From: Chthonomonadaceae bacterium
GTDB taxonomy: Bacteria; Armatimonadota; Fimbriimonadia; Fimbriimonadales; Fimbriimonadaceae
Direction: 5' to 3'
NCBI GenBank assembly: GCA_015709495.1
Contig: CP054189.1
Span: forward strand, 558,001-622,000
DNA length: 64,000 nucleotides
The position numbers and the translations under genes are program-made. Position 1 is the first letter of the stretch, and every line of letters starts with the position of its first letter. Below the pieces are notes generated by a model, which was given only the letters and a program-made list of their open reading frames with translations, had not been told where the DNA came from and searched no databases. Below are positions 51,029 to 59,115 of this stretch, one piece after another.

Positions 51029-51751
51029 GTGAAGCTGCACATCTTCCACACGAGCGACTTCCACGGCAAGCTCAACCTGGCGAAAGCCCAGTTCCTCGCG
51101 GAACTGCGCCGCGCTCACTCGCCCAGCCTGTACTTCGACACGGGAGATTTGGTTCGCTCGGGCAACCTCGGCTTCTCTGCGACGGCCGACCCGGGATGGG
51201 AGCTTCTCCACCAAGCAGACTGCGACGCGAGCGTCCCCGGCAACAGGGAGTCCCACCCGATCCCGGCCGCCTTCCAATCCAAGCTCCGGGGCGCAAAGCA
51301 CCCGGTTTTGTGCGCGAACGTAAGGTACAAAGACGGGCGCCCCTTCTTGCCCGCAAGCACGGCCTTCGAGGTCGGAGGGCTGCGGGTCGCGGTCTTGGGG
51401 GTGATGGTTCCTATGGTGACGCGCTCGATGGCCTCTTCGGTAGCAAGCGGCTTGTTGTGGGACGCGCCGTTACCGGCCGCTCAGGCTCAGGTCGAGATCC
51501 TCCGGGGCGAATCGGATCTGCTGATCACGCTCACCCATATTGGGCTCGCCGCCGACCGCGAGCTTGCCGCCGCTGAACCCCTAATCGACCTCATTCTCGG
51601 AGGCCACACGCACGCCCTCCTCGAAACCCCCGAGCGGATAGGCCAGGTCCCAATCTCCCATGTGGGAAGCCACGGACGCCACGTGAGGCGGCTCGTTTGG
51701 GAGCCTGGGCAGGGCGTCACTTCAAGCGAGGTCTTGAGTCTGCCCGATTAG
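51029..51751 (+). CDS. 5'-nucleotidase-like metallophosphatase with altered GNHE motif
   Basis: A 240-residue protein equal to the N-terminal catalytic domain of 5'-nucleotidases, without the C-terminal substrate domain or a signal peptide. The metal motifs are HTSDFHG (residues 7-13), DTGDLV near 37, GNRES where GNHE/GNHD is normal, LTHIG near 170 and GGHTHA near 192. The missing histidine is the general acid/transition-state residue in the family, so activity may be lower or different. The start is GTG at 51029. Confidence 0.85.
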   Translation: MKLHIFHTSDFHGKLNLAKAQFLAELRRAHSPSLYFDTGDLVRSGNLGFSATADPGWELLHQADCDASVPGNRESHPIPAAFQSKLRGAKHPVLCANVRYKDGRPFLPASTAFEVGGLRVAVLGVMVPMVTRSMASSVASGLLWDAPLPAAQAQVEILRGESDLLITLTHIGLAADRELAAAEPLIDLILGGHTHALLETPERIGQVPISHVGSHGRHVRRLVWEPGQGVTSSEVLSLPD

Positions 51752-51782
51752 GGCGATCCTGCGGTCCCCAATCCCCAAAGCG

Positions 51783-51788
51783 TACAAT
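51783..51788 (+). promoter_or_regulatory. -10-like hexamer 5 nt before mqnA
   Basis: TACAAT ends 5 nt before the mqnA ATG at 51794, too close for a ribosome-binding site to be transcribed. Transcription would begin at or just inside the start codon. Confidence 0.6.
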
Positions 51789-51793
51789 GGGCC

Positions 51794-52612
51794 ATGCGCT
51801 TTCGCGTCGGTTCGGTTCCTTTCGTGAACGCGAAGCCGCTCGTGGCTTGGTTCGAAAGCCTGGGCGAAGTCAGCCCGGTTGCGGTGGAGTATGACCTTCC
51901 GAGCAGGCTTCCTCGGCGACTGGACGACGGGGCGGTAGATGCGATCTTGGTGTCCAGCATCGACCTGCTGACGCAGCCCGATCGGAGGGCCGCCGCTGGA
52001 GTTTGCATCGGCAGCTACGGACCCGCGGCGAGCGTTCGGTTGTTCTCGAAGACCCCGATCGCTGAAATCGCGAGCCTAGCCCTCGACGCCAGTTCGATGA
52101 CGAGCAACGCCTTGGCTCGTCTGTTGCTCCAGCGCGAATATGGGGTCACTCCGCGCACGGAACTCTGCCAACCGGACCTCCCCGCGATGCTCTCGACGCA
52201 CGACGCTGCCGTCCTGATCGGCAACAAAGGGCTTGCTGAGAACGCGGAAGGCGCCGTGGAACTCGATCTCGGCGACGAGTGGACGCGCGCGACCGGGCTC
52301 CCCTTCGTATGGGCGCTGTGGGTCGGCGACGAGGACCTGGCGCCCGAACTTGCGGCGTACCTCGAAGAAGCGTTTCGGTGGTCGCAAGCGAACTTCTCTC
52401 AAGTCTGCCTCCAAGCGGCTGAATCCTCGGGTTGGGACCTCGAAACCTGCGAGCGGTATCTCGGAGAAACGATGCGCTACGAATTGGGCGAGAGAGAGGT
52501 TGAGGGGCTGCAGCTCTACGGGTCCTTGCTCAAGGAATTCGGCATCGCAGAAAGCGTTTACGAGCCGACGTTCGTTCATCCCGCTGCTGCCGGCGCGGCG
52601 TCCTCCCCCTAA
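51794..52612 (+). CDS. mqnA: Chorismate dehydratase MqnA (futalosine pathway)
   Basis: A 272-residue periplasmic-binding-protein-like enzyme that starts menaquinone synthesis by the futalosine route. FRVGSVPFVNAKPLVAWF at the N-terminus, LDDGAVDAILVSSIDLL, the SYGPAASVRLFSKTPI strand and DLGDEWTRATGLPFVWALWVG near 165 are characteristic. MqnD is a relative; the N-terminal VPFxNAKPL favours MqnA. The other mqn genes are not in the window. Its start codon sits 5 nt after a TACAAT hexamer. Confidence 0.92.
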   Translation: MRFRVGSVPFVNAKPLVAWFESLGEVSPVAVEYDLPSRLPRRLDDGAVDAILVSSIDLLTQPDRRAAAGVCIGSYGPAASVRLFSKTPIAEIASLALDASSMTSNALARLLLQREYGVTPRTELCQPDLPAMLSTHDAAVLIGNKGLAENAEGAVELDLGDEWTRATGLPFVWALWVGDEDLAPELAAYLEEAFRWSQANFSQVCLQAAESSGWDLETCERYLGETMRYELGEREVEGLQLYGSLLKEFGIAESVYEPTFVHPAAAGAASSP

Positions 52613-52641
52613 GCGCCCTAGGCTCGAGATGGAAAACCGGC

Positions 52642-52647
52642 TATAAC
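52642..52647 (+). promoter_or_regulatory. -10-like hexamer 6 nt before deoB
   Basis: TATAAC ends 6 nt before the deoB GTG at 52654. CCTCCT between is the complement of a Shine-Dalgarno rather than one. Confidence 0.45.
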
Positions 52648-52653
52648 CCTCCT

Positions 52654-53799
52654 GTGAAGCGCGCGATCGTGGTGGTTTTGGATGGGTGCGGCGCAGGCGT
52701 CGCTCCCGATGCGAAGGAGTTTGGCGATCCGGGCGAGCCTTCGACCCTGCTCCATACCTTTGAGGCGGTCGGAGGATTTCAGACGCCCGCCCTTGCTTCG
52801 TGCGGTTTCCTTGCGGCGGCGGGCATCGCATCGCCCGACCCGGGCGCGGGCTTGCGGCAAGGATGGGGCGTCGAGTATGGAAGGCTCCAGCCCCTCAGCA
52901 AGGGCGGCAAGGACTCCGTAGTGGGCCATTGGGAGATGATGGGAATCGTACTCCCCCATCCCTTTCCTACCTATCCAAACGGCTTCCCGATTTCACTGAT
53001 CAAGGCCTTTGAACGCCGGATCGAAACTCAAACTCTCGGCAACCGGCCCGCAAGCGGAACGAAGATCATCGACGATTTAGGAAGTACCCACATGGACACG
53101 GGATTTCCTATCGTCTATACGAGCGCCGACAGCGTGTTCCAAATCGCCTGCCACGAGGCCGTCGTGCCGTTCGAGCGGCTTTATGAGTATTGCCACGCCG
53201 CCCGCGAGCTTTGCGTCGAACCGAACAACGTGCAAAGGGTGATCGCCAGGCCGTTCGTCGGAGACCCGGAGGCCGGATTTCAGCGCACGGAGCGCCGCAA
53301 GGACTTCCCCGTTCCACCGCCCGAGAACCTCGCGGACCTCCTCGGGGACGTTTACGGGATTGGCGTCGTCCCCGAGTTGTTCACCGGGAGGGGTTTCCGC
53401 GCCGTCGAACGCACTCAATCAAATCACGAGCACCGGCGCGCGCTCTTCGAAGCCCTGCGCACCGATGCGAGGTTTCTCTTTGCGAATTTCGAAGATTTCG
53501 ACATGCTCTATGGCCATCGAAACGATCCCGTAGGGTTCGCTCGCTGCATTGAGGAATTCGACTGCGATGTGCTCGCTCCCCTTCTCGAAGAGCTGGGGCC
53601 CGACGACCTTCTCATCCTCACAGCCGACCACGGCAACGACCCGACCGACGAGTCCACCGATCATACTAGGGAGTACGTTCCCGGCTGCTTTGTCTCGAAG
53701 GGGCGCTCCTCCCACGACTACGGCGACTTGCCCGGGTTCTCGGAGGTTGGCCGGAGGGTGGCTGAGTGGCTCGGCGTTGAACTCCAAACGGCCGGTTAG
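52654..53799 (+). CDS. deoB: Phosphopentomutase
   Basis: A 381-residue alkaline-phosphatase-fold enzyme moving phosphate between C1 and C5 of (deoxy)ribose. IVVVLDGCGAGVAPDAKEFGD with the metal Asp at the start, GKDSVVGHWEMMGI near 85, PIVYTSADSVFQIACHE near 152 with the phosphoacceptor Thr in YTSADS, and DDLLILTADHGNDPTDESTDHTREYVP near 322 with the other metal residues are complete. It salvages nucleosides. Start is GTG at 52654. Nfo follows 18 bp after its stop with its own hexamer. Confidence 0.96.
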   Translation: MKRAIVVVLDGCGAGVAPDAKEFGDPGEPSTLLHTFEAVGGFQTPALASCGFLAAAGIASPDPGAGLRQGWGVEYGRLQPLSKGGKDSVVGHWEMMGIVLPHPFPTYPNGFPISLIKAFERRIETQTLGNRPASGTKIIDDLGSTHMDTGFPIVYTSADSVFQIACHEAVVPFERLYEYCHAARELCVEPNNVQRVIARPFVGDPEAGFQRTERRKDFPVPPPENLADLLGDVYGIGVVPELFTGRGFRAVERTQSNHEHRRALFEALRTDARFLFANFEDFDMLYGHRNDPVGFARCIEEFDCDVLAPLLEELGPDDLLILTADHGNDPTDESTDHTREYVPGCFVSKGRSSHDYGDLPGFSEVGRRVAEWLGVELQTAG

Positions 53800-53804
53800 C
53801 GCGG

Positions 53805-53810
53805 TAACCT
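53805..53810 (+). promoter_or_regulatory. -10-like hexamer 7 nt before nfo
   Basis: TAACCT ends 7 nt before the nfo ATG at 53818. The match to TANNNT is complete but to TATAAT is poor, so this is weaker than others. Confidence 0.35.
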
Positions 53811-53817
53811 GGGGCCT

Positions 53818-54672
53818 ATGTCAGCGCGATGGATCGGGGCGCACATGCCGACTTCAGGGGGGCTTCATCTGGCTCTCCAGCGAGGCCGGGAGATCGGTTG
53901 CACGGCGGTGCAGGTGTTCACCTCGAGCCCACAGCAGTGGAAGGCCAAGCCGATGGCCGACGAGGCCGTCGAACGGTTTCAGCAGGCTCAAGCCGCAACG
54001 GGCATCGATTGCGTGGTGAGCCATGACTCGTACCTGGTGAACCTCTGCGCGACGAACGACGAGATTCGGGCGAAGAGCATTGAGGGGCTCAAGGCGGAGG
54101 TCGAGCGATGCGCGAGGTTGGGGATCCGGTGGGTGGTCTCGCACATGGGAAGCCATCTCGGCGCAGGGGAAGAGGCCGGACTGCAAGCGGTTGCCGAAGG
54201 TGCGCGGCGCGTGTTCGAGGAAACTTCCGACTCTGTGACGCTCCTCATGGAAACCACCGCCGGACAAGGCAGCGCCCTCAACTACCGGTTTGAGCATCTC
54301 GCCACGCTCCTCGAATCGCTCCAGGGCCATCCCCGATTGGGCGTGTGCCTGGATACGTGCCACCTGTTCGCCGCGGGTTACGACCTTCGGGACCGAGAAT
54401 CGTACGAAGCGACGTTCTCCGAGTTGGGGCGATGGGTCGGCCTCGACCGCGTGAAGGCGGTTCATGCGAACGACTCGAAGAAGGGTCTGGGGAGCCGAGT
54501 CGACCGCCACGCCCACATCGGCGAAGGGGAAATCGGGATGGAGGCGTTTCGGCTGCTCGTCAACGACCCCCGCTGGATCGAGGTTCCGATCCTTCTCGAA
54601 ACGCCCGACGCCGAAACGATGCATAAGGTCAACTTGGAGCGCCTGAAGTCGCTCCTCGATCCCGCCCCGTAG
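53818..54672 (+). CDS. nfo: Endonuclease IV
   Basis: A 284-residue AP endonuclease of base excision repair with a TIM-barrel fold and a three-metal site. IGAHMPTSGGLHLALQRG with the first His, VQVFTSSPQQWK, DCVVSHDSYLVNL, METTAGQGSALNYRFEHL near 145, GVCLDTCHLFAAGYDL near 175 and VKAVHANDSKKGLGSRVDRHAHIGEGEIG near 215 are all family signatures and include the metal Glu, Asp and His residues. Confidence 0.97.
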   Translation: MSARWIGAHMPTSGGLHLALQRGREIGCTAVQVFTSSPQQWKAKPMADEAVERFQQAQAATGIDCVVSHDSYLVNLCATNDEIRAKSIEGLKAEVERCARLGIRWVVSHMGSHLGAGEEAGLQAVAEGARRVFEETSDSVTLLMETTAGQGSALNYRFEHLATLLESLQGHPRLGVCLDTCHLFAAGYDLRDRESYEATFSELGRWVGLDRVKAVHANDSKKGLGSRVDRHAHIGEGEIGMEAFRLLVNDPRWIEVPILLETPDAETMHKVNLERLKSLLDPAP

Positions 54673-54681
54673 GAACGATTC

Positions 54682-55920
54682 ATGACCGTTGAGATCGTAT
54701 CGATTGGCACCGAGCTCCTTTTGGGGCAAACCGTGGACACCCACGCGGCGACCCTCGGGCGGCTGTTCCCCGAGTTCGGCATCGTCCATCGCCATCGCCA
54801 AACCGTCGGGGACAACAAAGGCCGAATCCTCGACGCCCTTCAGTTAGCGCTCTCGAGGTCTGACTGGGTGATCACCATCGGGGGACTCGGCCCCACCGAG
54901 GATGACCTCACGAGGGAGTGCGTCGCCGAAGCGCTGGACCTGCCGCTCCACCTTCATCCCGACGTCGAAGCCGCTCTGCGGCAGAGGTTTGCCCAGAGAA
55001 AGGCGCCTTGGACCGACTCTCAAGCGCGTCAAGCCCTCTTCCCTCAAGACGCCGCGCTTCTGGAGAACCCCAACGGCACCGCGCCAGGGTTCACCGTTCG
55101 GAAGGGCGAGCAGGGCATCATCAGCTTGCCGGGACCTCGCAACGAGTTCGTCCCGATGGTGGAGGGGCCTCTGCGGGAGTTCTTGGCCGGGTTGAGGACG
55201 GGCGAAGTGTTCGTATCCCGCACCTTGCGCGTCGCCGGAATGGGGGAGAGCCTTGCAGAAGAGCGAATCCGCGACTTGCTGCATCTTGCGAACCCTACGG
55301 TCGCGCCCTATGCCCAGCCCGGCGAGGTGCAGCTTCGGATCACGGCTCGCGCAGAATCCGCTGAGGAGGCGCGCGCGTTGATCGCGCCCGTCGAATCCGA
55401 GGTTCGGAGTCGGCTGGGCGAAGCGGTGTTCGGCGCAGACTCCGACACCCTCGAACAGACGGTGTTGGAACTTCTTCGTCGCCGCGGGCTCACTCTGGCG
55501 GTTGCCGAAAGCTGTACGGGCGGGGGCCTCGCCCATCGCCTCACCTCGGTCCCAGGCTCGTCCGATGTGTTTCTGGGAGGGGTTGTGTCCTACGCCAATG
55601 AGGTCAAAGTGGGAGTCCTTGGAGTCGAGGCGGACGTTCTGAAGAGGGAGGGCGCAGTCTCAGAACTCGTCGCCCGACAGATGGCGCAAGGCGTCCGGCG
55701 ACTCACCGGCGCAGACATCGGGGTCGGGATCACCGGGATCGCAGGACCGGGCGGCGGGAGCCCTGAAAAGCCCGTCGGCCTGGTTTTTGTGGGCTTCTCA
55801 GGCCCTCTCAAGGAGTCCGTCGAAGAACTGCGACTTTCAGGCTCGCGCGAGACGATCCGCCTTCGAAGCATCTCCGCCGCTCTCGATCAGATTCGCCGAA
55901 ACGTCGGAGGGGCGGTTTGA
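54682..55920 (+). CDS. cinA: CinA-like competence/damage protein with nicotinamide-nucleotide deamidase domain
   Basis: A 412-residue protein with the MoaB/Mog-like N-terminal domain (VEIVSIGTELLLGQTVDTHA, ITIGGLGPTEDDLTRE near 57) and the C-terminal deamidase domain (LAVAESCTGGGLAHRLTSVPGSSDVFLGGVVSYANEVK near 270, GITGIAGPGGGSPEKPVGLVFVG near 350). The pair salvages NMN and ADP-ribose-type damage. It is 9 bp downstream of nfo, so both may be one transcript, and its stop overlaps the TTG of the GT39 gene by 4 bases. Confidence 0.95.
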   Translation: MTVEIVSIGTELLLGQTVDTHAATLGRLFPEFGIVHRHRQTVGDNKGRILDALQLALSRSDWVITIGGLGPTEDDLTRECVAEALDLPLHLHPDVEAALRQRFAQRKAPWTDSQARQALFPQDAALLENPNGTAPGFTVRKGEQGIISLPGPRNEFVPMVEGPLREFLAGLRTGEVFVSRTLRVAGMGESLAEERIRDLLHLANPTVAPYAQPGEVQLRITARAESAEEARALIAPVESEVRSRLGEAVFGADSDTLEQTVLELLRRRGLTLAVAESCTGGGLAHRLTSVPGSSDVFLGGVVSYANEVKVGVLGVEADVLKREGAVSELVARQMAQGVRRLTGADIGVGITGIAGPGGGSPEKPVGLVFVGFSGPLKESVEELRLSGSRETIRLRSISAALDQIRRNVGGAV

Positions 55921-57437
55921 CTTCGCCTTCTTCCGAGGAGCGGGCGGTCTCGGCCGAGAACTACCGGCATCGGCTGTGGCTGTTCGCCTACCTGATCGCG
56001 ATCCTTCCGCTTTCGGGATTCTGGCTCTATGGGCTGATGGACATCGACGAGGGCCTCTATGCCTCTGTAATCCGAACGATGCTGGCAACGGGCGATTGGA
56101 TGATCCCCCGCATCGAAGGCGAAGTGTGGATGGAGAAGCCGGTGCTTGTGTACTGGCTGAACGCGCCGTTCATCGCTCTGCTCGGGGACACGTTTGGCCC
56201 CCGGTTGGGAAGCGTGCTTTGCTCAATTGGAACGCTCGTCCTTTGCGCCGAGTATGTTGCGAAGCGCTTTTCCGATGCCGCTGGCAGATGGACCCTCGTG
56301 GTGTTAGGAACGTCTCTCCTCTTTGTGGCCGTGAGCCGGATGCTCTTAGCCGATCCGCCGCTCACTCTCCTCATGGCCAGCGCATTCCTCAGCTTCTGGG
56401 AATCGCTGATCGGCAACCGAAGGTGGCGGCTGGTGACCGCGGTTTGCCTTGGCCTTGGCGTGCTGGCGAAAGGGCCCTACCTCGTGGCCGTCTTTGCCGC
56501 GCTTGCGGGCGTCACGTACTTTCGAGAACCCAGTCTCCGACCCTCATTTCGCGGCTACTGGCCCTCCGGCGCGCTTCTCTTTTCGCTGGTCGTCGCTGCT
56601 TGGTACTTCCCTGTGTACCTTTCGCAAGGCGGCGCGCTGGTGGGCGAGTTCATCCTCGATCAAAACGTGGGTCGCCTGATGGGGACGGACGAAGCTCACA
56701 GGACCGACGGCATCCAGCAACTTCTGTTCTTCCCCGTGGTGATCTTGGTTGGGGCAGCGCCTTGGTCGTTCCACCTCTTCCGCGCTTGGCCCCGAGGGCC
56801 TCGCCGTTCCGCCGGAGGTCCAGCGATCCTGCCTCAGGAGGCCGCATTCTGCCGCTATATCGCTCACGCCTTCCTGATCCTCCTGATCCTGTTCACCCTG
56901 AGTTCGAGCCAGCTTCCGCACTACATCGTCCCTGCCGTTCCTTTCTTGGCGATCCTAGTGGGGATCCGAATGAGCCTCGACGGACCCGTCGAATCGTCGA
57001 AGCTGCGGCGGTGGGGAACGGGAGCGCTCAGTGTGGGGTTGTTGGTCCTCGTCAATTCCTTGTCGATCTTTTATTACCACTACAGCGGCCAAGCGGAGGC
57101 CCACCGATTCGCCGAGTTCGTCCGCAACCGGCCCGAACCCGTCGTCAACTTCCAGCTTCCCCGGCGGAGCGACCTGCCGCCCGCCGACCTGCGAGTCAAC
57201 GAGACCTCGCTGCCCTCGTTCGCGTTTTACGCCCGCAAGGATGTTCGGGGAGTCGAAAGCCTGTTGCGCCCCGCCCTCAAACGCGAGCCTCTCCTGGTCT
57301 TCACCCGCGCAGGCCGGATCACCGACAAAGTCAAAGGCCAAGTCGAACGTCAAGGCGCGCGGCTCGTTCGAGTCGACGTAGGGTTCCCAACTCGCTACTT
57401 CGAGTTGCACCGAATCGAGCCCGAGGGCCCCCGTTAG
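55917..57437 (+). CDS. ArnT/PMT-family (GT39-type) lipid-sugar glycosyltransferase
   Basis: A 506-residue polytopic membrane protein with about 11 hydrophobic segments from residue 20 to 390. The first loop after helix 1, GLMDIDEGLYASVIRTMLATGDWMIP, contains the acidic catalytic pair of the family, and VWMEKPVLVYWLNA follows, both as in ArnT. It would move a sugar from a polyprenyl carrier to lipid A or to protein. About 115 soluble residues form the C-terminus. The TTG at 55917 follows GGAGGGG and overlaps the cinA stop. Its own TAG overlaps the GH172 stop in the shared tetramer TTAG. Confidence 0.88.
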   Translation: MTSPSSEERAVSAENYRHRLWLFAYLIAILPLSGFWLYGLMDIDEGLYASVIRTMLATGDWMIPRIEGEVWMEKPVLVYWLNAPFIALLGDTFGPRLGSVLCSIGTLVLCAEYVAKRFSDAAGRWTLVVLGTSLLFVAVSRMLLADPPLTLLMASAFLSFWESLIGNRRWRLVTAVCLGLGVLAKGPYLVAVFAALAGVTYFREPSLRPSFRGYWPSGALLFSLVVAAWYFPVYLSQGGALVGEFILDQNVGRLMGTDEAHRTDGIQQLLFFPVVILVGAAPWSFHLFRAWPRGPRRSAGGPAILPQEAAFCRYIAHAFLILLILFTLSSSQLPHYIVPAVPFLAILVGIRMSLDGPVESSKLRRWGTGALSVGLLVLVNSLSIFYYHYSGQAEAHRFAEFVRNRPEPVVNFQLPRRSDLPPADLRVNETSLPSFAFYARKDVRGVESLLRPALKREPLLVFTRAGRITDKVKGQVERQGARLVRVDVGFPTRYFELHRIEPEGPR

Positions 57438-58576
57438 TCCTTTTCGTTCCCCCACAAGAAGCCGCCGCCGCGCGACTTGCGCCAGGCGTCCCGCCACCGA
57501 TGCACGTCTACCGTTCCGATCTCTGGCAACGGCGCGCGCTTCGCCACGGGAGCGAGTTCGGGGAATCGCCGGGAGGGCAGCGTCTGATACCAGTAAGCGA
57601 CGCTGGCGAGTTCGAGCGTCAGGACGTTCGCGTGCCCGTGCTCGATTGTGGCGCGGAGCGACTTCTGGAACCGGATCGGGTCTTCCAGGTGGAAGCGATA
57701 CACATGAGTCCGCCCTAACCAGCCGAAGAGCGGGCTCTCGTTGAGCCTTCCTGGCGCGCGCGCAGTCCCAAAGTAGGGATGAAGGAAGTGCTCGTCCGGG
57801 CTCCAGCTTTGGTTGAAATAGTCCTCCGTCCCCGTTCCATGCGCCGATCCGGGCCAGGGCTCGCCGTCGACGAGGAACATATCGTCGCCTTCGCCGTACC
57901 AAATGGGCGTGGGGCAGTGGATGTAGTAATGGACGCCCACGAAGTGCCCCGCCCCTTCGCACTCGCAAAACAGATAGTTGAACTTGTCGGATGGGTTCTT
58001 GGGGCTGCGCTGAAAGATGCCCCATTCGTTCTCGATGTCGCCCTGTTCCGACTCGGGCGCGGTGAGTTCTTGGTTGTACCAAGCGTGAAATCTCCCTTCG
58101 TCTTCGGGCAGTTCTGGCAGTCGCTCAAAGTCGATGTAGTAATAGAACGCGCCGACCTCATCGGGTCCTTGGTTCTCCACCTCGACCCTTGCGCCATGGG
58201 CAAACGGCATCGGGAAGTAGCACACCAGCGCGTTGCCGTCTTTGGGGGCCGCTGCGAGCGGCAGCGAGACGAAATTGTACTTCAGGCACCATCCCTGCCC
58301 GAAAAACTCGCCTAGGGGGGATTCGACGCTGGGATGCTCTTGGCCGTCCCAGTACATTCGCAAAACCAGGTTTCGCCGGTGGAGAGGGTCGCCCGAGCTG
58401 ACCGTAATCCAAATATGCCGGATGATTCCAGCGCCCTCAATCTCGGCGAGGGTCGCCGTCTCCCCGGAGGCGATCTTGATGTAGTCGGCGTTGCCTCCAG
58501 ACCGGTCATAACTGGAAATCCTGCAACTCTGGGCCGAGGAGATTCGGGAGATTCGCGAAAGCGGTCCTTGTGACAT
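57434..58576 (-). CDS. GH172 (DUF2961) family protein
   Basis: A 380-residue protein of the family once called DUF2961, in which some members are difructose dianhydride or D-fructan/arabinan-acting enzymes (GH172). GGNADYIKIASGETATLAEIEGAGIIRHIWIT near residue 30, LRMYWDGQEHPSVESPLGEFFG near 75, GEGDDMFLVDGE near 230 and GTGTEDYFNQSW near 255 with the acidic catalytic-type residues are the family landmarks. There is no signal peptide. The ATG at 58576 is preferred; the frame is open 51 bases further. Confidence 0.88.
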   Translation of the reverse strand: MSQGPLSRISRISSAQSCRISSYDRSGGNADYIKIASGETATLAEIEGAGIIRHIWITVSSGDPLHRRNLVLRMYWDGQEHPSVESPLGEFFGQGWCLKYNFVSLPLAAAPKDGNALVCYFPMPFAHGARVEVENQGPDEVGAFYYYIDFERLPELPEDEGRFHAWYNQELTAPESEQGDIENEWGIFQRSPKNPSDKFNYLFCECEGAGHFVGVHYYIHCPTPIWYGEGDDMFLVDGEPWPGSAHGTGTEDYFNQSWSPDEHFLHPYFGTARAPGRLNESPLFGWLGRTHVYRFHLEDPIRFQKSLRATIEHGHANVLTLELASVAYWYQTLPSRRFPELAPVAKRAPLPEIGTVDVHRWRDAWRKSRGGGFLWGNEKD

Positions 58577-58632
58577 GGGCGTTGTGTCTTGAGGTTCTCC
58601 GACTCCCCTTGGGTTCCTTCTTGGCAAAGTTG

Positions 58633-58638
58633 TAAACT
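58633..58638 (+). promoter_or_regulatory. -10-like hexamer 6 nt before queD
   Basis: TAAACT ends 6 nt before the queD GTG at 58645, with TTGGCAAAG just upstream. No ribosome-binding sequence would be in the transcript. Confidence 0.5.
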
Positions 58639-58644
58639 GGTTCC

Positions 58645-59115
58645 GTGCCGAGTTATCGAGTGTGCCGCCGATTTACGGTCGAAAGCGGCCACATGTTGAG
58701 CCAACATCCTGAAAGATGCCGGTTCCCGCACGGCCACACCCGCACTATCGAAGTCGTCGTGACCTCCGACCGCCTCGATGCCAAAGGCATGGTAGTCGAT
58801 TTCAAGGCTCTCAAACTCGCGCTCGAAAGCGTGATCGACAAGTTGGACCACTCGCTCGCCGTCAATTCAAGCGACCCTCGAATCGGCCCGCTGCTCAGCC
58901 AATTCGGAGAGGGCCTGCTCCTTTTTGAAAACGAAGAACCCACGACGGAGGCGATGGCACGGAGGCTGTTCGAGCAGATCGCCTGCATTCTCATGGAGGG
59001 CTACGCCAGCCCCGAAGAAGGAGGGCCGCAGTACCGAATCCCGCCAGGCGGCGTGAGGCTTGAACGAGTTCGCGTTTGGGAAACCCCTTCCTGCTGGGCG
59101 GAGTACGGGATATGA
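58645..59115 (+). CDS. queD: 6-carboxy-5,6,7,8-tetrahydropterin synthase
   Basis: A 156-residue enzyme making 6-carboxytetrahydropterin, substrate of QueE. It has RRFTVESGHMLSQHPERCRFPHGHTRTIEV with three zinc histidines and the catalytic Cys in CRFPHGH, then GMVVDFKALKLALESVIDKLDHSLAV with the second catalytic Asp-His pair, and FENEEPTTEAMARRLFEQI near 93. The usual HGHNY is HGHTR here. The start is GTG at 58645. It is 21 kb away from queC-queE but completes the preQ0 route, and its stop overlaps the next gene (ATGA). Confidence 0.93.
   Translation: MPSYRVCRRFTVESGHMLSQHPERCRFPHGHTRTIEVVVTSDRLDAKGMVVDFKALKLALESVIDKLDHSLAVNSSDPRIGPLLSQFGEGLLLFENEEPTTEAMARRLFEQIACILMEGYASPEEGGPQYRIPPGGVRLERVRVWETPSCWAEYGI

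Noticed and set aside
55787-57718. A 643-codon plus-strand frame overlapping cinA, the GT39 gene and the GH172 end
   Set aside because: It is out of frame with the real genes and is rich in Arg and Pro with no domain; the GT39 frame has clear ArnT motifs.
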